From Emticicia sp. BO119 (lineage in GTDB: Bacteria > Bacteroidota > Bacteroidia > Cytophagales > Spirosomataceae): DNA of 64,000 nt. Both the position numbers and the translations under genes were made by a program. The stretch covers positions 372,001 through 436,000 of the forward strand of contig NZ_JACETV010000001.1 in the NCBI RefSeq assembly GCF_013912375.1, given 5' to 3'. Below, one piece after another: positions 51,089 to 60,103 of the stretch (its first letter is position 1; each line of letters starts with the position of its first letter). The notes beneath the pieces are model-generated. The model had not been told where the DNA came from, ran no database searches, and saw only the letters and a list, made by a program, of their open reading frames with translations.

Positions 51089-52114
51089 CTAATTTTCCTG
51101 TTCTTTTACCAGATCGGTCAGTAAATCAATCCATACTTCAGAGTCGTTAAGGCTTTCTACTAACTGCCAGTGTTCGCCACCGTGTTCTTCAAACATTTCT
51201 CTATATTCTTCGGCTACTTCAATGGTTGTTTCGAGACAGTCTGCTACAAAAGCCGGAGAATAGGCCAATACTCTTTTTATACCTTTCTGGGCTAATTCTT
51301 TTACCACATTGTCTGTATAAGGTTGAATCCAGGGGTCTTTTCCTAAACGTGACTGAAAACTGGTAGTATATGTTCCTTCTTTTAAACCTAATTCTTTTAC
51401 CAGCAAACGAGTGGTTTCATAGCAGGAGGCTCTGTAACAATGTTGGTTAAAAGCATGAATAGTATCACAACAACTGCCAAGTTTGCAGGTATTTCCGGTA
51501 CAGTCGGACTTAATCATCTGCCTCTCGGGCAAGCCATGATAGCTGAACACCACGTACTCATAATTACCTTTCTCAAGGTATTTACGACCATTATCAGCAA
51601 ATGCTTTGATGAATTTTGGGTGATTGTAAAAGTAGTTGACAAATTTCAGTTGAGGGATTATCTGCCACTGGCTTATTACCCGCATCACTTCTTCATAGAC
51701 CGAGCCAGTAGAAGCCGAAGCATACTGAGGGAAGAACGGCACAACAATGATTTTGCTTAAACCCATCAGTTGTAATTCTTTCAACCCTTTTTCTATACCT
51801 GGATTCTGGTAGCGCATTGCTAATCTGACAACATATTCATCGCCCAATGCTTGTTGCAGTTGTTTTTCGTTGCTTTCGCCATAGATTTTCAGCGGAGAAC
51901 CCTTTTCTGTCCATAATTCGCGATAAACTTTAGCTGATTTAGGCGAACGGAAGGGGGCAATAATCAGATTAATTAAAAACCAACGGTTTGTATAGGGTAT
52001 ATCTATTACTCTGGCATCCATCAAAAACTCGCGCAGATATTTTCTTACATCAGGTACATTCGGAGTGTCAGGTGTACCTAAATTTACTATTAATACTCCG
52101 GTTTTTCCAAGCAT
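51089..52114 (-). CDS. hemH: Ferrochelatase
   Basis: A 341-residue ferrochelatase that inserts Fe2+ into protoporphyrin IX (or coproporphyrin III). GVLIVNLGTPDTP opens the protein, VFSYHGLPERQ near residue 190 carries the catalytic histidine, and TTSFQSRLGKDPWIQPYTD and YSPAFVADCLETTIEVAEEYRE follow. Between them the segment DCTGNTCKLGSCCD..CYRASC has six cysteines. Some bacterial ferrochelatases bind a [2Fe-2S] cluster through an internal cysteine group of this kind, so a cluster is likely here. It is transcribed alone and ends at a strong terminator. Confidence 0.96.
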   Translation of the reverse strand: MLGKTGVLIVNLGTPDTPNVPDVRKYLREFLMDARVIDIPYTNRWFLINLIIAPFRSPKSAKVYRELWTEKGSPLKIYGESNEKQLQQALGDEYVVRLAMRYQNPGIEKGLKELQLMGLSKIIVVPFFPQYASASTGSVYEEVMRVISQWQIIPQLKFVNYFYNHPKFIKAFADNGRKYLEKGNYEYVVFSYHGLPERQMIKSDCTGNTCKLGSCCDTIHAFNQHCYRASCYETTRLLVKELGLKEGTYTTSFQSRLGKDPWIQPYTDNVVKELAQKGIKRVLAYSPAFVADCLETTIEVAEEYREMFEEHGGEHWQLVESLNDSEVWIDLLTDLVKEQEN

Positions 52115-52242
52115 AATCGTGCTAACAAATTTTTGAAAAGCGTAGGGGCTTTTCGAAGAATTATATAATTAAGTGTAAATAAGTAATCGTATTCTTAAGG
52201 CTAACTACAATTCTGAATAAAACGTTTCGGCAATGCCAATTT

Positions 52243-53802
52243 TTACAATGGAATATTTCCATGCTTTTTTCTTGGCAGGGTATCTACCTTATTCTCGAGC
52301 ATTTTAAAGGCTTTCAAGAGTTTTTCTCTTGTATCCTCCGGTTTTATTACCTCATCAATATAGCCTCTGTGTGCGGCTTTGTAGGGGTTGGCAAATTTCT
52401 CGGTATATTCGTCTACTTTACTCTGCAACTCTGCCTGAGGATCTTCGGCTTCGCTTATTTCTTTTCGGAAAATGATTTCGGCTGCACCAGCTGCACCCAT
52501 AACTGCAATTTCGGCCGATGTCCAGGCATAATTCATATCTGCGCCAATGTGTTTTGAGTTCATCACGCAATAAGCACCGCCATAGGCTTTACGGGTGATA
52601 ACAGTGATGCGCGGAACGGTGGCTTCACAGAAAGCATACAGAAGTTTTGCCCCATGCATAATAATGCCATTCCATTCCTGGTCTGTTCCGGGTAAAAATC
52701 CGGGAACATCTTCCAGAACCAGAAGCGGGATATTGAAACAATCGCAGAAACGAACAAATCTTGCTCCTTTAATGCTGGCATCGATATCTAAAACCCCAGC
52801 TAAAACTGATGGCTGATTGCCTACTATGCCGATGCTACGCCCGCCCATGTGCGCAAAACCTACGACAATATTTTCGGCAAAATTTTTATGCACTTCAAAA
52901 AAACTATCTGTGTCAACCAGTTCTTCTATCAGTTCTCTGATGTCGTAAGGCTGATTAGGGTTTTCGGGGAGTAGATTTGCTAATCTGGTGCGCTTTTCAT
53001 TCCCGTCTGAAGAGTAATTTGCAAAGGGTGGCAGATCTTCACAATTGGAAGGGATATAGCTGAATAATCTTTTTATATCATTGATACATTGTACTTCGTT
53101 AGCAGCTACGAAATGAGTTACACCCGATTTGGTTGCATGAGTGATGGCTCCTCCTAATTCTTCTGAGGTTACGTCTTCGTGGGTTACAGTTTTTACAACA
53201 TTAGGGCCTGTAACAAACATATATGAGGTATTCTCAACCATGAAAATATAGTCTGTAAGGGCAGGAGAGTACACTGCTCCGCCTGCGCAAGGCCCCATAA
53301 TAGCTGATATCTGGGGAATGACACCTGAGGCCAGGGTATTACGATAAAATATATCGGCGTATCCTGCCAATGAATTGACACCTTCCTGAATACGCGCACC
53401 ACCTGAATCATTCAAGCCAATCAAAGGCGCTCCGTTTTTCATGGCCATGTCCATTATTTTACAAATCTTTTCGGCATAGGTTTCTGAAAGGGAGCCACCA
53501 AATACTGTGAAATCCTGGGCAAAAACATATACCAGCCGCCCTGCAATAGTACCATAGCCGGTTACTACGCCATCGCCTAAATAATATTCCTTTTCGAGTC
53601 CAAAATCTTTGCTTCGGTGCATTACAAACTTGCCGATTTCCTCAAAGGTGCTTTCATCTAACAGCAGTTCTATTCTTTCGCGGGCAGTGAGTTTTCCTTT
53701 TGCGTGTTGACTTTCTATTCTTTTTTTTCCGCCACCTTGCTCTGCTTCAGCATTTTTACGGTCAAGTATTTGGAGTTTTCCGAGATTCGATTTTGATGAC
53801 AT
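52243..53802 (-). CDS. Acyl-CoA carboxylase beta subunit (propionyl-CoA carboxylase type)
   Basis: A 519-residue carboxyltransferase. The N-terminal half binds acyl-CoA ([21 protein letters not shown], near 130-150; [22 protein letters not shown] near 170) and the C-terminal half carboxybiotin ([26 protein letters not shown] near 375; [26 protein letters not shown] near 410). It transfers CO2 from biotin to propionyl-CoA or a similar acyl-CoA. The alpha subunit with the biotin domain is not in the window. PccB is more likely than AccD because of the length and the two fused halves. Confidence 0.92.
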   Translation of the reverse strand: MSSKSNLGKLQILDRKNAEAEQGGGKKRIESQHAKGKLTARERIELLLDESTFEEIGKFVMHRSKDFGLEKEYYLGDGVVTGYGTIAGRLVYVFAQDFTVFGGSLSETYAEKICKIMDMAMKNGAPLIGLNDSGGARIQEGVNSLAGYADIFYRNTLASGVIPQISAIMGPCAGGAVYSPALTDYIFMVENTSYMFVTGPNVVKTVTHEDVTSEELGGAITHATKSGVTHFVAANEVQCINDIKRLFSYIPSNCEDLPPFANYSSDGNEKRTRLANLLPENPNQPYDIRELIEELVDTDSFFEVHKNFAENIVVGFAHMGGRSIGIVGNQPSVLAGVLDIDASIKGARFVRFCDCFNIPLLVLEDVPGFLPGTDQEWNGIIMHGAKLLYAFCEATVPRITVITRKAYGGAYCVMNSKHIGADMNYAWTSAEIAVMGAAGAAEIIFRKEISEAEDPQAELQSKVDEYTEKFANPYKAAHRGYIDEVIKPEDTREKLLKAFKMLENKVDTLPRKKHGNIPL

Positions 53803-53949
53803 ACCGGGTTCAGTGTCTTATGAGTTGAGCAAAACTAAGAAAACTGTTATAAAAATGTACAGAATGAAAGCATTTTTATTTAGGTTGACTTGTTTAGGGT
53901 GAAAATATGGCTGCGATGCGTTGCGGCATTATAAGCCAATACTTATGTG

Positions 53950-54303
53950 TTAATTAAAATGTTGAACCGAAGGCGGGTTTTTAAAAAAGGGTAATAAAAA
54001 CGATCTATACTCTTTGTATAGGTCAGATTCCCGAAAACCTTTCATATGTGCTTCTACTGATTCCCAGTAGATCAGAAAAATATATTTATTTTCCTGTTCG
54101 AGGCAGTGTTTAGCTTCATAGGAGATAAAGCCCTTAGCACGACTGATTATAGTCTTTGCTTTGACGATAGCTGCTTCAAATTCTTTGTTTGTATCTTCTT
54201 TTATCTCTATGGTTACTAATTCCAATACTTTTTTCTCTGTTGCCTGAGCAATGGATAAATGCTGAGAGCACAGAAAGCCGATGAAAAGAAAGAATGTTTT
54301 CAT
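53950..54303 (-). CDS. Exported antibiotic biosynthesis monooxygenase (ABM) fold protein
   Basis: A 117-residue protein with a signal peptide (MKTFFLFIGFLCSQHLSIAQ). The rest matches the ABM ferredoxin-like dimeric fold: VTIEIKEDTNKEFEAAI, GFISYEAKHCLEQENKYIFLIYWES and AHMKGFRESDLYKEY. Most ABM proteins are cytoplasmic, so an exported one is less common. Its ATG shares one base with the stop of the amidohydrolase gene (TAATG), indicating translational coupling. The substrate is unknown. Confidence 0.78.
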   Translation of the reverse strand: MKTFFLFIGFLCSQHLSIAQATEKKVLELVTIEIKEDTNKEFEAAIVKAKTIISRAKGFISYEAKHCLEQENKYIFLIYWESVEAHMKGFRESDLYKEYRSFLLPFFKNPPSVQHFN

Positions 54304-55661
54304 TAGTTTTTTGCGAGTTTCTTTAGTGTCTTGTCAATCTCATTTTTTGCCAGCCAACGTCCGTTGAGCATTACCCCTTGTACCGAGCCAACGGCTGTGA
54401 TGTCTTTTAAAGGATTGGCATCTAACAATACCAGATCAGCTACTGCGCCTTTTTTAATTACCCCAAGATTATCGTTTTTGAAAAATTTGCCTACATTAAT
54501 AGTTCCTGTTTGTAGTGCCTGATAAGGTGTTAAGCCTGACTGAACCAAGTAATTCAATTCATGTTTCAATGAGAAGCCAGGCACACTAAATACCTGTGGA
54601 GCATCAGAGCCTAAAAGTAAACCAACTCCCTGACGCTGACACTCCCGGATAATCCGGCGTCTGACATCTATAAATTTCAGTACTGATTCGGGTTTATATT
54701 GTGGGTTTTTCATGGTGCTGTTTTTAGCTCTTGCCCAGCCGTCAAGCGTTGATTTATCCATATATTTCATTTCCGGCCACGATAATAAGCCTTCAGTGGT
54801 GCGGGCAGGTGATTGCCAGTGCTCGGCCAAAGTCTGGGTTGGCACGATCCATACATTGTTATCTTTGATGGTTTTCAGAATCTTATCTAATCTTGATACG
54901 TCAGCATTATGCCCTACGTATAAACCAAACAACCCTGCTTCGGCTTCGGTTAAGGTATCCAGACGTGGCATCATGGCTTCAATGATACCATCTAAATGGT
55001 CGATGGTAGCATAGCCTGCTTCGGCGGAACGCCATACTCCGACACCAAAAGATACGTGTCCGCCAAATGGCATATTTTCTTCTTTGGCTGTTTTTACAAT
55101 TGCTTCAAAGTTATTTTTGGTAATGCCCGGATGCATTTTCATGAAATCGTAACCGACTTTTTTCTGGCTTCGTACTTTTTCGATGCCTTCTTCCGGCGTT
55201 TTGACACTTGCTCCGCTAAAAGATGGCCCGGATGTGTATAATCGAGGTCCTACTATTTCACCTGACTGAATCTTGCTTCGTAATTCTAAATGCAGTGGAT
55301 GGCCTAACATCCCCCTGATGGTTGTGACCCCATTTGCAGCAAAGAGCAAGAGTACATCTTTCATAGGTTGAATATCGTCTATTGGTGGTACGTGGGCGTG
55401 CATTTCGGCCAGACCCGGCATCAGGTATTTTCCTTTGGCATCAATAATCAAGGCGTTTTTATCGTAATTAACTTTAGAGCTTATATGGGTTATTATACCA
55501 TTTTTAACTACAACTGTCTGATTGTTGAGCACTGTTTCGGAAGTCATAGGAATCACCGATACATTTGTAAAAACTATTTCTTGCTGGCGGGAGTCAACCG
55601 TTTGCTGCGCCTGGCTAATAAATGAGATAAACAGGAGGATAAATAAGAGTTGTTTTTTCAT
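54303..55661 (-). CDS. Exported amidohydrolase family protein
   Basis: A 452-residue metal-dependent hydrolase with a signal peptide (MKKQLLFILLFISFISQAQQ). GKYLMPGLAEMHAHVPP near residue 80 gives the HxH metal ligands, KMHPGITKNNF the bridging lysine region, FGGHVSFGVG and TIDHLDG the later histidines, and GLLLGSDAPQ the aspartate. It resembles imidazolonepropionase and prolidase-like exported hydrolases of Bacteroidota. The substrate cannot be told. It is coupled to the ABM gene by a TAATG overlap, so the two probably act together. Confidence 0.87.
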   Translation of the reverse strand: MKKQLLFILLFISFISQAQQTVDSRQQEIVFTNVSVIPMTSETVLNNQTVVVKNGIITHISSKVNYDKNALIIDAKGKYLMPGLAEMHAHVPPIDDIQPMKDVLLLFAANGVTTIRGMLGHPLHLELRSKIQSGEIVGPRLYTSGPSFSGASVKTPEEGIEKVRSQKKVGYDFMKMHPGITKNNFEAIVKTAKEENMPFGGHVSFGVGVWRSAEAGYATIDHLDGIIEAMMPRLDTLTEAEAGLFGLYVGHNADVSRLDKILKTIKDNNVWIVPTQTLAEHWQSPARTTEGLLSWPEMKYMDKSTLDGWARAKNSTMKNPQYKPESVLKFIDVRRRIIRECQRQGVGLLLGSDAPQVFSVPGFSLKHELNYLVQSGLTPYQALQTGTINVGKFFKNDNLGVIKKGAVADLVLLDANPLKDITAVGSVQGVMLNGRWLAKNEIDKTLKKLAKN

Positions 55662-55812
55662 AGTTATAGATGTGAGTTGGTTAGAAAATATAGTGCAATA
55701 TAGGTAAAAAATTAATGGTTGCCGGAGTGTTCTGAACCAGAATTAATTAAAAATACAGTAAATTCGGGGTAATATTTCCGAAACCTTCGCTCAATCAAAA
55801 CTTTGACCGAAA

Positions 55813-55844
55813 TTTGAATTTTAAATGGTTTTGGCTTAATTTTC
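55813..55844 (+). promoter_or_regulatory. Promoter of the 359-residue membrane protein gene
   Basis: TTTG at 55813-55816 and TAATTTTC at 55837-55844 are 20 bp apart. The last base of the minus-7 box differs from the consensus, but the spacing is right, and transcription would start about 20 bases before the start codon. Confidence 0.45.
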
Positions 55845-55870
55845 GCGCCTCAATCAAATCATAGCCACAC

Positions 55871-56950
55871 ATGAAATCTAACAGATCCTACTTCCTGAAA
55901 TTCTTCGAGATCTTTTTTTTGCTACTGGTTCTTATTGGTCTTACGCAATATTTTGACTTCTTCACAGGCTTACAAATGCAGGTTGTTACCAATGCTACCC
56001 TGATCTGGATTGTTTGCGGGGTACTTTTTGCTTTGAGTGCGGGATTATCTTTTGTATGGCACAGGTTTATCAAAAAGGTAGATTTACACCAATGGTTTCA
56101 GCCGATTATTACTTATTATGTGGCGCATCAGATAACTACTTATGGAGCGGCCAAATTATTAAAAACACAATTTCAGGCTCCTAATTTTATTTTGGAAATG
56201 CCTGTTGGAGAATTAAACGGTTTCTGGCTTACGTGGACATACTTTGGTTATTCACAAACCTTTGCTTTTATTTTGGGTGCAATGCAGGTAGCGGGGTCAA
56301 TTCTTTTGATTTTTCGTAAAACCCGCCTGTTAGCGACTTTTATCTTGTTGCCAATATTAGTCAATATTGATTTCATTGATCACTTCTATGAGATTTCTCC
56401 TTTGGCCTATTATAATTCGTTGCATTATACTTTTATCCTGATTTTTCTGATGTTTTTAGATGTTGATAAGTTAGTATATGCCTTTTTGTCTTATAAAGAG
56501 TATTTCTATTTTAATAAAAAAACTGTATTACTGAATTTATTGAGAGTAATTATCATTGGAGGGGCTTTTCTGCATATTTATCTGCTTAAGCTTAGTATTC
56601 AGCCTAAAACTCCTATTAATGGTATATGGAAGATAGATGAAATTACAATGCACAACCAGAAAGTTGTCCCATCGGTTGCTACGATGGATTCGGTGTGGTC
56701 AAAGATTTATTTTGAATGGCGTTATGGTTTGTTAATTAAATATAATCCGTATGAGTTTAATAAGAAAAAAGATTTATTCGGGCAGTATGAAGTAGATGAA
56801 CCTAAACATCTGGTAAAGATTGCGTTGCAAAATGCTGATAATAAAGTTGATTCGCTTAAACTGAATTATCAGGTGAATGATAGCACGATGATCATGCTGG
56901 GTATGTACCAGAAAGATTCTCTGGTTATGAAACTGACGAAATTGAAGTAA
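55871..56950 (+). CDS. Multi-pass membrane protein with C-terminal soluble domain, unknown
   Basis: A 359-residue protein with about seven membrane helices in residues 10-245. The central part (YGAAKLLKTQF, GELNGFWLTWTYFGYSQTFAFILGAMQVAGSILLI) loosely recalls DoxX-like membrane proteins. The last 110 residues form a soluble domain starting at NGIWKIDEITMHN, with a repeated W/Y pattern. The gene ends 2 bp before the convergent nuoN stop. I cannot assign a function. Confidence 0.6.
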   Translation: MKSNRSYFLKFFEIFFLLLVLIGLTQYFDFFTGLQMQVVTNATLIWIVCGVLFALSAGLSFVWHRFIKKVDLHQWFQPIITYYVAHQITTYGAAKLLKTQFQAPNFILEMPVGELNGFWLTWTYFGYSQTFAFILGAMQVAGSILLIFRKTRLLATFILLPILVNIDFIDHFYEISPLAYYNSLHYTFILIFLMFLDVDKLVYAFLSYKEYFYFNKKTVLLNLLRVIIIGGAFLHIYLLKLSIQPKTPINGIWKIDEITMHNQKVVPSVATMDSVWSKIYFEWRYGLLIKYNPYEFNKKKDLFGQYEVDEPKHLVKIALQNADNKVDSLKLNYQVNDSTMIMLGMYQKDSLVMKLTKLK

Positions 56951-56952
56951 TG

Positions 56953-58416
56953 CTAAAGCATTTCGATCATGGTCATTACAAGGTCAGGCTTTATAAAAAG
57001 ATATACGAGCAGGAAGATAAAGATAAATAAAAAAAATCTTTTGGGTATATCAAGGGCATAACGTCTGGCACTTCCCATCGGGTCTTTGAAAATCATGTAA
57101 TACGGGATTTTCAAGTAGTAAAAAACAGAAATTGCGGTATTTAGTAAGCTGATAATCAGAACGACTAATAAAAGCTGATTTCCTGTGTCCTGATAAGATT
57201 CCCATAAGGCAGTGAATATGAGGAGTTTTCCTGTAAAGCCTACGGTAGGAGGGAAACCTACCAAGGCGATCATAATCACTACAGCCGATAAACCCAAGAA
57301 GATATTTTCTTGTCCTAGTCCTTTCAGACTTGTTAATTCATAACTTTCAGTTTTAAGAGCGAGCAGATCTACTAAAAGAAAGGCCGAAAGCGTGATGCAC
57401 ATATAGGTTGCTACATAGAAAATAGCCGATTGTACGCCAAACTGATTGAGGGCTAAAAGGCCGACTAACATAAAACCGGCATGTGCGATGGTGGAGTATC
57501 CCAGCAAACGCTTGGTATTATTCTGCCATAAAGCAGATAAATTGCCGATAAATAAAGAGCCTACAATTACTATTGCTAAAATCAATCTGAAATCAATACT
57601 CAGCCCACTCAGGAAACGGATCATTACAATGATAACCCCTGCTTTTGGAGCAATTGAAAGAAAGGCTACAATAGGAGTGGGAGTGGCTTCATAGACATCG
57701 GGAGTCCAGCTATGAAAAGGGGCTGCAGAAAGTTTGAATAATAAACCACCAATGGTCATGAAAGCTGCTACATTACCTACCCACTGTGGATTCTGCCCCA
57801 AGAAAGTGGCAAATTCCTGAGTGCCAAAATTTAATGTGCCTGTCATACCATATAGGAGTGAAATCCCGTAAAGCATTACTGCCGAGCTGGTAGCACCTGT
57901 AAGTAAGTATTTAATGCCTGCCTCGGCATTAGATTTTGATTTATTGATAGCTACTACAATGTATGAGCAGATAGAAACCATTTCTAAGGCAATATAAAGC
58001 ATCAGCAAGTGGGTTGTCATGCTCAGTACAAAAAGCCCTAAGATTAATGCGAGGAAAATTGCATAAAATTCGCCTACTACCTTGTAGCCTACAACCCACA
58101 AATGCAGGATTACTGCAATTGCAGAAATAGTAATAATAATTTTGAAGAAAATGCCTAATTTATCAAGGTATATAAGGTTGTGGAATAGCATTACTCCTGA
58201 GTCGAAATATTGTTCTAAAAAACTCAGAAACACATAAAATACAAAGCTGATAGTTATAAGAATGCTTATAGTAATTGTATTGTAGAGGTTATGGCTCTGA
58301 TGGGATTTTTTTGAAAAAGCAACAATTGCAACAATGATTAAAAATACCCCTGCAAAGACCAACTCCGGCAATAACAGTCTTGTACTGAATAGAATATGTG
58401 AAAGTTTTTCGAGCAT
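56953..58416 (-). CDS. nuoN: NADH-quinone oxidoreductase subunit N
   Basis: A 487-residue antiporter-like membrane subunit of complex I. About 14 helices carry ALEMVSICSYIVVAINKSK (the key glutamate of helix 5), KLSAAPFHSWTPDVYEATPTP (helix 7-8) and KRLLGYSTIAHAGFMLVGL (helix 8 lysine). It takes part in proton pumping linked to NADH oxidation. It is the last gene of the nuoL-nuoM-nuoN unit, 76 bp after nuoM, and ends 2 bp from the convergent neighbour. Confidence 0.96.
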   Translation of the reverse strand: MLEKLSHILFSTRLLLPELVFAGVFLIIVAIVAFSKKSHQSHNLYNTITISILITISFVFYVFLSFLEQYFDSGVMLFHNLIYLDKLGIFFKIIITISAIAVILHLWVVGYKVVGEFYAIFLALILGLFVLSMTTHLLMLYIALEMVSICSYIVVAINKSKSNAEAGIKYLLTGATSSAVMLYGISLLYGMTGTLNFGTQEFATFLGQNPQWVGNVAAFMTIGGLLFKLSAAPFHSWTPDVYEATPTPIVAFLSIAPKAGVIIVMIRFLSGLSIDFRLILAIVIVGSLFIGNLSALWQNNTKRLLGYSTIAHAGFMLVGLLALNQFGVQSAIFYVATYMCITLSAFLLVDLLALKTESYELTSLKGLGQENIFLGLSAVVIMIALVGFPPTVGFTGKLLIFTALWESYQDTGNQLLLVVLIISLLNTAISVFYYLKIPYYMIFKDPMGSARRYALDIPKRFFLFIFIFLLVYLFIKPDLVMTMIEML

Positions 58417-58492
58417 TACCTGTGGTTTGTACTAATAGCAGCTCATTGCGCCGATATTAGTTGTCATTTTTAAGTATAAAATACTTTTGGGG

Positions 58493-60070
58493 TTAAAATT
58501 TGTCTAAAAATAGTTTGACGGTCTCGCCACTAATATCGAAAATCAGGTTCGGGAAAATACCAAATATAACTGCTAATGCAGCAAGGCCATAAAGCATTGC
58601 TATTTCCCGGATGTCTAAATCCTTCATGTGGTGTTCATGGTTTCGGTTTACCCAGAATTTGCCGAAGAACATCTTTTGCAGCGTCCAAAGAAAATATCCT
58701 GCCGATAGTACCAGCCCTAAAGTAGCTAACATAGGAACCCAATCAGGCAATACCTTTGATTGGAAGCCACCCATGAGTGTAAAAAACTCACCAACAAAAC
58801 CCGGCAGAGAAGGTAAGCCCAAGGCACCAAAGAACCCAATTGTAACGGCCATTGTATAGAGGGGCATTTTAGAAGAAAGTCCTCTGAAATTCTCAATCAG
58901 CCGGTTGTGGGTTCTGTCATAAATAACTCCGGCAATCAGGAATAGCATAGCCGACAAAATACCGTGTCCGAACATCTGATATATGGCTCCGTTGACTCCC
59001 TCGGCAGTTAAGGAAGATAAGCCTAAGAGTACAAAACCCATATGCGAAACCGATGAGTAAGCTATCATTTTTTTCAGGTCTTCCTGTGCCAGTGCATTGA
59101 ATGCGCCATAAATGATAGACAGCACTCCGGCGCCGGCTACTATATGGGTGTATTCGAAAGCAATGTCAGGAAAGAACCCATAGGCGATTCGGATAAAACC
59201 ATAGGCACCGACTTTCAGCAAAATACCAGCTAAAATTACAGATACAGGTGTAGGTGCTTCTACGTGGGCATCGGGCAGCCAGGTATGCAGTGGTACAGCA
59301 GGTAGCTTGATACCAAAGCCAATGAGCAACAATATAAAAGCAAATAAACGTGCTGGAATACCAAACATATCCTGACTGTTGTCAGGCGATAGTAAAGAGC
59401 CTGAAATATAGTTTTTGAAATCAGCTAAAAGCCTGAAATCAAAGGTATGCACAACGGTATTTAATTCTTGTGAAAAGAAAGTATCGCTGACGGACATGGT
59501 CAGACCAATCATCACGATCAGAATAAAAATAGAGCCTACAAAAGTATAAATGAAAAATTTAATGGCCGAATACTCTCTTCGTTCACCACCCCAAATGCCG
59601 ATCAGGAAATACATGGGTAATAGCATGAACTCGAAGAAGATAAAGAACAGAAAGAAATCAAGTGCTACAAAACAACCTATAACACTCCCTGTTAGCAAAA
59701 GATATAAGGCATGGTAAGCTTTGGGGCGGTGTTCGATAGTAAATGACGCCACCGAACCTGCTAAAAATATAATACCTGAAAGTAAAACCATTGGCATATT
59801 AATGCCATCAACTCCTAAGATATAGTCAATAGAGAGTGTACCTAAGCTACCGAGCCCCATTCTGATCCATTCATATTGCTCTAAGAACTGGAAAGAGGTA
59901 AGCTTACGGTCGAAAGTATTATAAAGTGTAAAGATGTTTAAAAGATTAATAATGCTCACAAGAATTGATATCCATTTGAACGAATCTTTGTAAGCATTGG
60001 GCAATAACAACACTAATGCTGCCGCAATAACCGGAAGAAAAATGAGTGTTGAAAGTAAAATATTATTCAT
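58493..60070 (-). CDS. nuoM: NADH-quinone oxidoreductase subunit M
   Basis: A 525-residue antiporter-like subunit of complex I. LFFIFFEFMLLPMYFLIGIWGG holds the helix 5 glutamate, GIKLPAVPLHTWLPDAHVEAPTPVSVILAGILLKVGAYG the helix 7-8 lysine region, and LKKMIAYSSVSHMGFVLLGL the following helix. FVGEFFTLMGGF is also typical. It lies 33 bp after nuoL and 76 bp before nuoN. Confidence 0.97.
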   Translation of the reverse strand: MNNILLSTLIFLPVIAAALVLLLPNAYKDSFKWISILVSIINLLNIFTLYNTFDRKLTSFQFLEQYEWIRMGLGSLGTLSIDYILGVDGINMPMVLLSGIIFLAGSVASFTIEHRPKAYHALYLLLTGSVIGCFVALDFFLFFIFFEFMLLPMYFLIGIWGGERREYSAIKFFIYTFVGSIFILIVMIGLTMSVSDTFFSQELNTVVHTFDFRLLADFKNYISGSLLSPDNSQDMFGIPARLFAFILLLIGFGIKLPAVPLHTWLPDAHVEAPTPVSVILAGILLKVGAYGFIRIAYGFFPDIAFEYTHIVAGAGVLSIIYGAFNALAQEDLKKMIAYSSVSHMGFVLLGLSSLTAEGVNGAIYQMFGHGILSAMLFLIAGVIYDRTHNRLIENFRGLSSKMPLYTMAVTIGFFGALGLPSLPGFVGEFFTLMGGFQSKVLPDWVPMLATLGLVLSAGYFLWTLQKMFFGKFWVNRNHEHHMKDLDIREIAMLYGLAALAVIFGIFPNLIFDISGETVKLFLDKF

Positions 60071-60103
60071 GCCACGATCCTCAGAACGAGAATTTGTTTT
60101 AGG

